Source: Sulfurimonadaceae bacterium
GTDB taxonomy: Bacteria > Campylobacterota > Campylobacteria > Campylobacterales > Sulfurimonadaceae
Reading direction: 5' to 3'
Assembly (NCBI GenBank): GCA_026193155.1
Contig: JAPHSI010000167.1
Location: 1 to 10,599 of the forward strand
Length of the DNA: 10,599 nt
Shown: piece by piece, positions 1-7,445 of the stretch
Layout: each line of letters opens with the position of its first letter
Numbering within the stretch: position 1 is the stretch's first letter
The notes under the pieces: model-generated
What the model was told of the DNA's origin: nothing
Databases searched by the model: none
Seen by the model: the letters and a program-made list of their open reading frames with translations, nothing else
Translations under genes and position numbers: made by a program

Positions 1-2414
1 AAAAGAAATAATGAACGAACTTTTGCGAGTTTCATAATTGCAGATGCTACTATTGAAACACCCGATAACGTCTCCGTACCGTGACTTATCTCATCACCAA
101 GCACCAAAGAGCGGAGTGTCGCACGATTAAAAATATTCTTCATCTCAAGCATCTCTACGGCAAAGGTTGAAAGCCCTTTTGCCAAGTTGTCACGCGAAAC
201 TATACGTGTAAAGAGCGAATCAAATAGAGAGAACTTCATCACAGAAGCCGATACAAAAAATCCCGACTGAGCCATAAGAGTAGCTATACCGATACTTTTC
301 ATAAGTGAACTCTTACCGCTAGAGTTTATACCATATAAGAGCACTCCGTTTACATCATGCCCATCATGAACAGATACATCAAGCATTACCGTTGTTGGAT
401 GCGGTAAATCCATATAGTCACGATTACCCATAACTATATCATTTGGCACATAGATTCCGCCACGTTCTTGAACCTCTATAAGAGGATGTCTTAACTGCAT
501 AAGCTGCATAAAATTATCATCTTCTGCCACATCAATTATCATAGGACGGGAGTGATTATGCATCTGTGCAACTTTGGAGGAACTAACCCCTACATCCAAA
601 TCTGCCACATAAGATATTATTCTATCAAACAACAATGCGTAACGACGCTCATATAAAGATTGAAGCTGTATATACCTCTCTTTTACAAGAGTTATAATCT
701 TTCGTCTATTTTGCATAATCTTATCTGATAGATTATCTGTAAAAGCAGATGTTATTTTTACATTATTTGTAAGTTTTTTTATATTAAACTCACTAAACTC
801 TTCATCTTTTTTAAACTCATTCTCTATCATAGAAAAACGTGTTTTTGATAAAGAAATATAATAACCCTCTTTCTCCAATAGTCCCAAAGTAACAAGTTTA
901 TTTGAGCTGGATGCATTTGCCTCTTTTAACATATCTTCAATGCGAGCCATAATATCATCAAATGCTATAAGCATCACAGAGTTTTCTTTTACAAGTGTAT
1001 CTATAGCTTCATCTACACCGCTCATTAAAAAGTTCTCATCCACAGTCTGGTTTGTAAAACGGCGAGAAACATCCAAATCTATACTTTTTTGAATATCACG
1101 TAAAAACTCATCTATCTCAAATTCTGAAAAAGGAGTCTTTTGAATTTTATGCTTTTTGACATAAAGCATTAACTCTTTAACACTAACAATAGAATCATAA
1201 ATATGATTCATTTCAAAAGGATGCAGTTTACTTAAGTTTAGTCTTCTTGAGAGTCTCTCCAAATCATAGATGCCACGCATGGTCTCATCTAAAAATCTTA
1301 CATGTGAGTTTACTCTATCAACCAAATTGTATCGACGTTCAAGTTCATCTTTTTCCATAATAGGATTTAACAGTCTCTCTTTAAGAAGTCTTCTTCCTAT
1401 TGCCGTAGAGCTTTTATCCATCATCTTTAGTAGTGTAAACTCACGCCTGTCTTTAGATATAACACCCATTTGCTCCAAGGCATTATTTCCAAGATACATG
1501 AAACGGCGATTATCAATGGTTTTTGGCATTGATAGTTTTTGAACTATATGGTAATCATGTTCAATTACAAAGTTTATTAGAATTGCCAAGGCCTCAGTTA
1601 TCATTGGGCTTCTCTCTAAATCGAGATGTTCTATTGGTGATAAGAGTGACTGTATCTGGTACACACCTTTAAAAAGCTCATTTTGAAAATCAATTTTAGG
1701 TCTCTCATTGTTTACACTATAGTGATAATGCTCTGATATTTCAAGGTACTGCATCACATGACGCTGATCGTCAATGCCGTCTAAAAATGTAATAACAACT
1801 TCACTGGTTCTATACACGTTTAATAGATTAAAAACTTCATCTAAAGCATATGAAGGGTCTTCACTTGTTCCGTGTGTTTCATACAGCCACGTCTTTCCAG
1901 TTGTTACATCTATTGCAGAATAACCGACGGTATATATATCTCGGTGTTTATCCACTAATAATGACACTATATAATTATCATCATTATCGACAATATAGTC
2001 AAAATTTGTTCCTGGAGACACAATTTGAGAAATATATCGGGAAATATTTGGTGGATTACCTTTTTGCTTTACAACAATTATTGTGTATTTTTGTTCGGAA
2101 ATTAACCGAGACAAATATCTTTCAAATGATACAGCAGGAACTCCTGCTAAAAGTGGATTTTTATCTGAATTTTCAATTATATTTTTATTTTTCTTGGTCA
2201 GTTGAATATTTAAAAGCTCTGCTATCTCTTTAGCTTTTCCAATTTGCATATCATCATTATTGACTTCGTATACTTCAAAGAAAGTACCGATTTCCATGAA
2301 TACAACGGTGTCTTTACCATACTTGTTTTCAAAATGTTCTTGCAGTTCAAAATATGTTTGCGTTAATAAACTTTTTTTGTTATTTATTATTTTATCAACT
2401 TCAGAGTGTTTCAT
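1..2414 (-). CDS. mutS: DNA mismatch repair protein MutS family, MutS7-like (3' end outside window)
   Basis: This gene reads leftward from an ATG at 2412-2414 and is still open at the window edge, giving 804 residues without the C-terminus. An AGGAAAA ribosome site lies at 2423-2429. The N-terminus carries the mismatch-binding signature G-T-F-F-E (residues 43-47), so Phe45 and Glu47 match the Phe-x-Glu that stacks on mispaired bases in MutS. MutS2 proteins lack this domain, so this is not MutS2. The core and clamp helices follow. The ATPase has a variant Walker A, GINSSGKSS (695-703), instead of the usual TGPNMGGKS, and Walker B LVLGDE (Asp774, Glu775) followed by ISHGTET. From memory of the family, this Walker form, the LGDE motif and the likely host fit the MutS7 group of mimivirus, octocoral mitochondria and some Campylobacterota, which usually ends in an HNH nuclease. 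That end is outside the window. MutS family is certain; the MutS7 subtype is inferred. Confidence 0.93.
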   Translation of the reverse strand, partial: MKHSEVDKIINNKKSLLTQTYFELQEHFENKYGKDTVVFMEIGTFFEVYEVNNDDMQIGKAKEIAELLNIQLTKKNKNIIENSDKNPLLAGVPAVSFERYLSRLISEQKYTIIVVKQKGNPPNISRYISQIVSPGTNFDYIVDNDDNYIVSLLVDKHRDIYTVGYSAIDVTTGKTWLYETHGTSEDPSYALDEVFNLLNVYRTSEVVITFLDGIDDQRHVMQYLEISEHYHYSVNNERPKIDFQNELFKGVYQIQSLLSPIEHLDLERSPMITEALAILINFVIEHDYHIVQKLSMPKTIDNRRFMYLGNNALEQMGVISKDRREFTLLKMMDKSSTAIGRRLLKERLLNPIMEKDELERRYNLVDRVNSHVRFLDETMRGIYDLERLSRRLNLSKLHPFEMNHIYDSIVSVKELMLYVKKHKIQKTPFSEFEIDEFLRDIQKSIDLDVSRRFTNQTVDENFLMSGVDEAIDTLVKENSVMLIAFDDIMARIEDMLKEANASSSNKLVTLGLLEKEGYYISLSKTRFSMIENEFKKDEEFSEFNIKKLTNNVKITSAFTDNLSDKIMQNRRKIITLVKERYIQLQSLYERRYALLFDRIISYVADLDVGVSSSKVAQMHNHSRPMIIDVAEDDNFMQLMQLRHPLIEVQERGGIYVPNDIVMGNRDYMDLPHPTTVMLDVSVHDGHDVNGVLLYGINSSGKSSLMKSIGIATLMAQSGFFVSASVMKFSLFDSLFTRIVSRDNLAKGLSTFAVEMLEMKNIFNRATLRSLVLGDEISHGTETLSGVSIVASAIMKLAKVRSLFL

Positions 2415-2441
2415 ATAACTTATTTTCCTAATTTCATCTTG

Positions 2442-2502
2442 TTATCACATTTGTATCACATTTTATATGTTTTTAATCTATTAATTATATCGTATCACAT
2501 TT
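2442..2502. repeat. Three direct copies of TATCACATTT in the divergent intergenic region
   Basis: TATCACATTT occurs exactly at 2443-2452, 2454-2463 and 2493-2502. The first two are in tandem at an 11-bp period, about one helical turn, and the third starts 39 bp after the second. The last two extend to GTATCACATTT. On the other strand the core reads AAATGTGATA, which contains the TGTGA half-site typical of CRP-type sites, though no inverted partner is present. Three same-orientation copies in 60 bases suggest binding sites for a regulator of mutS, of the secretion operon, or of both. The factor is unknown. Confidence 0.45.
2484..2489 (-). promoter_or_regulatory. Possible -10 box for mutS
   Basis: The minus strand reads TATAAT here, placing a start site near 2477 and a leader of about 60 bases before the mutS ATG. 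The -35 region is poor (AATATA on the minus strand at 2507-2512). One copy of the 11-bp direct repeat lies in the spacer and two lie in the leader. The region is very AT-rich, so a chance match is possible. Confidence 0.3.
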
Positions 2503-2548
2503 ATGTTATATTATTTTTGCATATTTAAAGATTATAACATAAAAACTC

Positions 2549-2577
2549 TTTGCAAAATTAATAATACTCGCTATAAT
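2549..2577 (+). promoter_or_regulatory. Sigma-70 type promoter of the secretion operon
   Basis: TTTGCA at 2549-2554 and TATAAT at 2572-2577 are separated by 17 bp, an ideal spacing for the housekeeping sigma factor. The predicted start is near 2584, leaving a short leader with the ribosome site GAGGAAG at 2598-2604. No comparable promoter with terminator was seen between the following genes, so this probably drives all five. Confidence 0.65.
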
Positions 2578-2609
2578 CAATACAATAAAATTTAACCGAG
2601 GAAGTTAAA

Positions 2610-3383
2610 ATGATAAAACAAATAAACTTTTTAATTATAACATTTCTAAGCATATCTTTGTATGCTCAAAATATAACTCAAGAAAATACTAAAATCATAG
2701 ATGAATATCAATATATAAAACCAATAGCTATTGAAAAAGCACCTGTTAAAAAAATCATTGAACCTAAAATTTCTGATAAAGATGGAGACGGAGTATTAGA
2801 TGAAAATGATAAATGTCCTAATACAAAAGAAGGTGAAAAGGTTGATGAATTTGGATGTTTGATAAAACTAGATTCTGATAAAGACGGAATCCCTGATGCA
2901 GATGACAAATGTCCCCAAACACCAGAAGGTACTAAAGTTGATAATTTAGGTTGTGAAATTGATAGTGACGGAGACGGTGTAGTAGATTCGAAAGACACTT
3001 GTCCTAATACATCTACCGAATTTGTTGTAGATGGTTATGGTTGTCCACAAACAGCTACCTTAAAAGTAAACTTTAAATCAAGTAAATGGGATGTTGATCA
3101 AAAATTGATTGATGATTTACAAAATTTTGCATTGTTTTTAAAAGAAAACAAAGGCTATGACGTCATTATATACGGATATACAGACAGTGTAGGAAAAGCT
3201 CATTTAAATAAAGAGCTATCTCAAAATAGAGCTGAAGCCGTAAAGGAAGCACTTACTCGTTACGGTATAAGCACAACTAGAATGACGGCTATCGGTAAAG
3301 GTGAAGAAAACCCGATAGGTGACAACTCTACTAAAGAAGGTCGTGCACAAAACAGACGTATAGAAGTTGAACTTCTACAATAG
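2610..3383 (+). CDS. OmpA-family peptidoglycan-binding protein with TSP3 calcium-binding repeats
   Basis: This is a 257-residue periplasmic protein. A signal peptide covers about residues 1-19 (hydrophobic core, cleavage after LYA). There is no lipobox cysteine and no N-terminal beta-barrel, so it is not a classical OmpA porin. Residues 55-147 hold three thrombospondin type 3 repeats of the form DxDGDGVxDxxDxCP. Each ends in a G-Y/F/L-G-C or FGC element, with cysteine pairs C69/C83, C101/C115 and C131/C145, all 14 residues apart. The repeats should bind calcium and act as a stiff spacer. Residues 150-257 are an OmpA-like domain. Asp192 (GYTDSVG) and Arg207 (LSQNRA) match the residues that hold diaminopimelate in peptidoglycan. 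Ribosome site GAGGAAG lies 5 bases before the ATG. It heads the secretion operon, and an OmpA-family gene also accompanies the BpfA export genes of Shewanella. Its likely job is anchoring the secretion machine or the surface protein to the wall. Confidence 0.93.
   Translation: MIKQINFLIITFLSISLYAQNITQENTKIIDEYQYIKPIAIEKAPVKKIIEPKISDKDGDGVLDENDKCPNTKEGEKVDEFGCLIKLDSDKDGIPDADDKCPQTPEGTKVDNLGCEIDSDGDGVVDSKDTCPNTSTEFVVDGYGCPQTATLKVNFKSSKWDVDQKLIDDLQNFALFLKENKGYDVIIYGYTDSVGKAHLNKELSQNRAEAVKEALTRYGISTTRMTAIGKGEENPIGDNSTKEGRAQNRRIEVELLQ
3361..3377 (+). other. Perfect palindrome at the 3' end of the OmpA-family gene
   Basis: TAGAAGTTGAACTTCTA is a perfect inverted repeat around a single central G. 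As RNA it would form a 7-bp stem with a TGA loop, ending three bases before the stop codon and 22 bases before the next ATG. No T-run follows, so it is not a standard terminator. It might be an RNA-processing or mRNA-stability element that lets the first gene be expressed more than the rest, or it may be chance in coding sequence. Confidence 0.3.
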
Positions 3384-3399
3384 TTAAAAAAGGAATATT

Positions 3400-5256
3400 A
3401 TGAATAAAACACTGATTTTTTTAGCACTAAGTACAACATTACTTATTGCACAAGACTTAAGAACAACTATTGAAGAAGTTATTAATACTAATCCTACAAT
3501 TCAAGAGCGTCTTAAAAATTACAATGCAACAAAAGAAGATGTTGCAATAGCAAAAGCCGAGTATTACCCGACACTTGATTTATCAATAGGTCTAGGTATT
3601 GAAAATAATCAGGAAAAAACAAGGTACGACGGTCAATCTACTTTAATTGAGGAAGGTGGACCAAATACTACAGATACTACAACACTTTCTGTTTATCAGA
3701 ATTCTCTTACATTTACACAAAATATTTTCAACGGTTTTTCAACTACAAATAAAGTTACTCAACAAGAGCACAGAACTACTTCGGCTGCATATAGCTACAT
3801 AGAAAACGTAAATGATATATCATTTAAAATGGTAGATACTTATCTTCAGGTAATGAGAAATAGAGACCTTCTTAAAACTGCACAAGCTAATGTAGATATA
3901 AATGAAGAGATATTTAAAAAAGTACAAAAGCTCTACGATGCAGGTCTGACTACTTTATCTGAAGTAAATAAAATAGAATCATCTTTATCTTTAGCTAAAT
4001 CAAACTATGTGGTGCAAGAAAACACACTTCTGGACGTTACATATAATATGCAAAGAGTTTTTGGACGTTACTTAGAAGTGGAGAAGATGCAAAAACCTGT
4101 TTTAAATGTTGCCCTGCCCGCAAGTATAGAGGACGCAGCACAATATGCAATAAAAAACAATCCATCCTTATTAGTTGCTGCATATAATGTTAAACTTGCA
4201 CAAGCAGGATATAAACAAGAAAAATCTTCTTACTACCCGACTATTGATATAGAGATATCTCAAAATATGAATAAGAATTTATCTGGTATTGAAGGGAATG
4301 ACAATAGACTTCGTGCCATGGCATATCTCAAATATAATTTATTTAACGGTTTCTCAGATGAAGCTAAGATACAAAAAAGTATCTCCAAAATTCATCAAGA
4401 GGTTGAGAGTAAAAATGATTTAAGAAGACAAGTGCTTGAAGGTTTAAACCTATCTTGGGCTGCAAATGAAAAACTTGGCGACCAGCTCGAACATCTAAAC
4501 GAATACAAAAAGTTTTCACTTAAGACACTTACCTTATACGCTAAAGAATACGATTTAGGTCGTCGTTCTTTACTTGACCTATTATCGGCACAAAATGATT
4601 TCATTGGTGCAAAACAACAAATAATAAATACAGAGTATTCTATGCTTTTTGCAAAATATAGAATACTAGATGCAATGGGTATACTGGTTAAAACTATATT
4701 AGAACAAACAGATATAATTTACTCAAATGTAGGTTTAAATGGTAAAAAACCACAAAACATGGACAAATTACCAATTCACTACGATAAAGATTTAGATTTA
4801 ATAGTTGATGAATTTGATTTATGTAGTAATTCATTAACAGATAAAATGAGAAGCGTATATGGTTGTAAATTAATATTTGAAGATATTTTAAAAATTGAAA
4901 GATACTCAGGTTTTTACTTTAATGACTCAAAAGATAAAGCTGCTATTTTAAGTGAAGCAGGAGAAAAAAGACTTAATAATTTAATTAAGCAAGTAGCACC
5001 TTATGGCTTTAAATACCTTAACTTTGATATACTTGGAAATGTAGACGATAATGAGATGAGTGAACTTGATAAAATGGAACTCTCAAAACAAAGGGCACTT
5101 TATGTTAGAGACCAACTTTTAAAAGCAGGTGCAACAGAAGAAAATATTAAAATACATGCTAACAGTGACAAAGCACCTATGTTTAGTAGAGAGTTAGATG
5201 ATGCAATTGAAAAAAACAATCGTGTAGACATTATTGTAAAAAAACTAAATAAATAA
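3400..5256 (+). CDS. TolC-family type I secretion channel fused to an OmpA-like domain
   Basis: The product (618 residues) is an outer-membrane efflux channel of the TolC/LapE/AggA kind. A signal peptide covers about 1-17. Residues 20-430 are the TolC body, with its two internal structural repeats visible as matching pairs: YYPTLDLSIG with NIFNGFS (56-113), and YYPTIDIEIS with NLFNGFS (279-319). Ordinary TolC proteins stop near here. This one continues with a degenerate TSP3 repeat (about 461-489; Asp-rich, with C475 and C489 at the usual 14-residue spacing) and an OmpA-like domain (about 505-615). Asp549, Arg565 (LSKQRA) and the closing NNRVDI element correspond to the peptidoglycan-binding positions. 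AAAAAGGA precedes the ATG, and the gene starts 16 bases after the preceding stop. The fusion should pin the periplasmic end of the channel to the wall. Channel identity is secure; the binding role of the tail is inferred, as it is more diverged than in the preceding protein. Confidence 0.93.
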   Translation: MNKTLIFLALSTTLLIAQDLRTTIEEVINTNPTIQERLKNYNATKEDVAIAKAEYYPTLDLSIGLGIENNQEKTRYDGQSTLIEEGGPNTTDTTTLSVYQNSLTFTQNIFNGFSTTNKVTQQEHRTTSAAYSYIENVNDISFKMVDTYLQVMRNRDLLKTAQANVDINEEIFKKVQKLYDAGLTTLSEVNKIESSLSLAKSNYVVQENTLLDVTYNMQRVFGRYLEVEKMQKPVLNVALPASIEDAAQYAIKNNPSLLVAAYNVKLAQAGYKQEKSSYYPTIDIEISQNMNKNLSGIEGNDNRLRAMAYLKYNLFNGFSDEAKIQKSISKIHQEVESKNDLRRQVLEGLNLSWAANEKLGDQLEHLNEYKKFSLKTLTLYAKEYDLGRRSLLDLLSAQNDFIGAKQQIINTEYSMLFAKYRILDAMGILVKTILEQTDIIYSNVGLNGKKPQNMDKLPIHYDKDLDLIVDEFDLCSNSLTDKMRSVYGCKLIFEDILKIERYSGFYFNDSKDKAAILSEAGEKRLNNLIKQVAPYGFKYLNFDILGNVDDNEMSELDKMELSKQRALYVRDQLLKAGATEENIKIHANSDKAPMFSRELDDAIEKNNRVDIIVKKLNK

Positions 5257-5273
5257 TTTGGAAAGGGAAATAT

Positions 5274-7445
5274 ATGCTAATAGCAGAAGCTGAAAATCTA
5301 AGAATGGATTCACTCTTAGATTGTTTAGTATTATTTACAAAGTTATATCATAAGCCTTTTTCGGCGGAAGCACTTTCAGCCGGATTACCTACGGAACCTG
5401 GGCATGAGACTCCTGAACTTTTTTCAATTAACAATGCAAAAGGACTTTTCTCACGTGCAGCCGAGAGAGCCGGATTAAAATCATCATTAATAAAACGTCC
5501 ATTATCTCATATATCAACTCTACAACTTCCTATGATAATACTTTTGTCAAACCAAAGTGCTTGTATATTAGAAAAATTCAGCGAAGACGGTGAACAAGCA
5601 AAAATAATCATGCCAAGTGATGAGGCAGTTGAACAATGGGTTGATATAAGTGTACTTGAAGATGAGTATATCGGCTTTGGCTTTATGATAAAAAAAGCAT
5701 ATGAATATAGCGATGATAATAAAAGAACTCTTCATTTAGAACAAAAGCATTGGTTTTGGAGTACGATAAAGCTATCATTGCCAATATATAAAGATGTTAT
5801 TTACGCTTCATTACTTATAAATATTTTTGTGCTTGCATCTCCACTTTTTACGATGAATGTTTATGATAGGGTTGTGCCAAACAATGCTATAGAGACTTTA
5901 TGGGTTTTTGCCATTGGTGTGGCAATAATTTATGGAATTGATACATTTTTAAAATTCACCCGTACCTTTTTACTTGAAACTGCTGCTAAAAAAAGTGACA
6001 TAATCATGTCTTCAATTGTATTTGAAAAAGTATTAGATTTAAAAATGGCACACCACCCTGCTTCCGTGGGTTCTTTTTCATCTAACTTAAAAGATTTTGA
6101 TTCGATTAGAAATTTTCTTACAAATGCGACAATGGCTGCTATAATCGACTTACCATTTGCTGTTATATTTTTAGCTGTTATTGGATATATCGGCGGAAGT
6201 ATTGTTTTTATACCTATGATTACTATGTTTTTAATTTTGATATATGCATTTTTAATTAAAGGCCCTCTTAGAAGAAGTATTGAGAGTACACACGAAGCTA
6301 ATGCAAAAAAGAATTCTATATTAATTGAAACTCTAAATAATATTGAAACTTTAAAAACACTCGGTACTCTAAACCAAGTTCAGTTCAAATGGGAAGAATC
6401 AACAGGTGAAATAGCAGGTAAAAGTTTAAAGTCTCGTTTATTATCTGCTTCAATCCCAACTGTAACTCAACTGCTTATTCAATTAAATACCGTTATGATA
6501 ATTATATACGGTGTATACCTTATTCAAGACTTTGAACTTTCAATGGGGGGATTAATAGCTATTGTTATTTTAACTTCAAGAACACTTGCTCCTATGGGTC
6601 AGGTAGCGGCTTTAATGACAAACTATGAAGATACTAGGACATCTTATGAAACTTTAAATGATATTATCTCTCAACCTGCTGAACGCCCAAGTGGTAAAAA
6701 ATTTGTTGAGCGTCCTAAATTTAGCGGGCATATAGAGTTTGTGGATGTAACATTTACTTACCCAAATACTGAAATTCCTGCACTAAAGAATGTATCGTTT
6801 ATTATCAATCCCGGTGAAAATGTTGCTATTATCGGTCGTATAGGAAGTGGAAAAAGTACTATTCAAAAACTGTTGCTAGGACTGTTTGAGCCTGATTCCG
6901 GTCAAATTCTAATAGACGGAATAGATATTAAACAAATTGATCCGGCAGATTTAAGAAAAAACATCGGTTACGTATCTCAAGATATTATGTTGTTTCGCGG
7001 TACAGTGAAAGATAATATAACCTTTAGAGCTTCTCATGCTTCAGATATAGCTATGATAAAAGCTGCCGAAGTAAGCGGTACGTCAGAGTTTATAAAAAAA
7101 CATCCAAAAGGCTATGAGATGCCTATTGGAGAACGTGGTCAAGGACTCTCAGGAGGACAACGACAAAGCATAGGGATTGCGCGTGCTTTTTTATTGGATT
7201 CTCCTATTATGCTTATGGATGAACCTTCAAATGCAATGGATCAAATCACAGAATCAAAACTACTTGATAATCTAAATAAAAATTTAAAAGACAAAACGTC
7301 AATTTTAGTTACTCAAAAAATGACACTGTTAAAAATTGTAGAGAGAGTCATTGTAATAAATGAAGGTAAAGTTTTTATAGATGCTCCTAAAGAAGAAGCA
7401 CTAAAAAAACTACAAGGTGGAGGCGAAAAAGTTGAGCAGAAATAA
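5274..7445 (+). CDS. Type I secretion ABC transporter, LapB-like permease/ATPase
   Basis: This inner-membrane exporter (723 residues) powers one-step secretion to the outside. Residues about 10-140 are a C39-peptidase-like domain. The segment DSLLDCLVLFTKLYH matches the start of LapB/HlyB-type domains, but no Cys/His pair is in the catalytic positions, so it should bind cargo rather than cleave it. The membrane domain spans about 165-450 (hydrophobic stretches near 175-195, 207-225, 285-328 and 395-435). The nucleotide-binding domain shows Walker A GRIGSGKST (521-529), Q-loop Gln569, signature LSGGQ (625-629), Walker B PIMLMDE with Glu650 and D-loop SNAMD. The H-loop position, normally VTH, reads VTQ (Gln681), which is odd for an active ATPase. 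The ribosome site AAGGGA precedes the ATG, 17 bases after the channel gene stops. Its 3' end overlaps the HlyD gene. With the flanking genes it makes a full LapB/LapC/LapE-like secretion system. Confidence 0.95.
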   Translation: MLIAEAENLRMDSLLDCLVLFTKLYHKPFSAEALSAGLPTEPGHETPELFSINNAKGLFSRAAERAGLKSSLIKRPLSHISTLQLPMIILLSNQSACILEKFSEDGEQAKIIMPSDEAVEQWVDISVLEDEYIGFGFMIKKAYEYSDDNKRTLHLEQKHWFWSTIKLSLPIYKDVIYASLLINIFVLASPLFTMNVYDRVVPNNAIETLWVFAIGVAIIYGIDTFLKFTRTFLLETAAKKSDIIMSSIVFEKVLDLKMAHHPASVGSFSSNLKDFDSIRNFLTNATMAAIIDLPFAVIFLAVIGYIGGSIVFIPMITMFLILIYAFLIKGPLRRSIESTHEANAKKNSILIETLNNIETLKTLGTLNQVQFKWEESTGEIAGKSLKSRLLSASIPTVTQLLIQLNTVMIIIYGVYLIQDFELSMGGLIAIVILTSRTLAPMGQVAALMTNYEDTRTSYETLNDIISQPAERPSGKKFVERPKFSGHIEFVDVTFTYPNTEIPALKNVSFIINPGENVAIIGRIGSGKSTIQKLLLGLFEPDSGQILIDGIDIKQIDPADLRKNIGYVSQDIMLFRGTVKDNITFRASHASDIAMIKAAEVSGTSEFIKKHPKGYEMPIGERGQGLSGGQRQSIGIARAFLLDSPIMLMDEPSNAMDQITESKLLDNLNKNLKDKTSILVTQKMTLLKIVERVIVINEGKVFIDAPKEEALKKLQGGGEKVEQK
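7419..7423 (+). promoter_or_regulatory. GGAGG ribosome site favouring a TTG start for the HlyD gene
   Basis: A full GGAGG lies 8 bases before TTG at 7432-7434. The alternative GTG at 7417 would overlap this site and has only a weak purine stretch before it. The site lies inside the last codons of the ABC transporter gene, which suggests translational coupling. Confidence 0.6.

Noticed and set aside
1270..2233. Plus-strand reading frames at 1270-1542 and 1850-2233
   Set aside because: They lie antisense inside the well-supported mutS gene, lack recognisable domains and have no convincing ribosome sites.
2708..2998. Minus-strand frame of 96 codons inside the OmpA-family gene
   Set aside because: It is a mirror of the Asp-rich TSP3 repeats, with low-complexity Ser/Pro composition and no ribosome site.
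5274..5700. Active C39 bacteriocin-processing peptidase at the transporter N-terminus
   Set aside because: The only nearby cysteines (Cys17 and Cys97) are not in the catalytic Cys context and the matching His is missing, as in LapB/HlyB-type non-cleaving domains.
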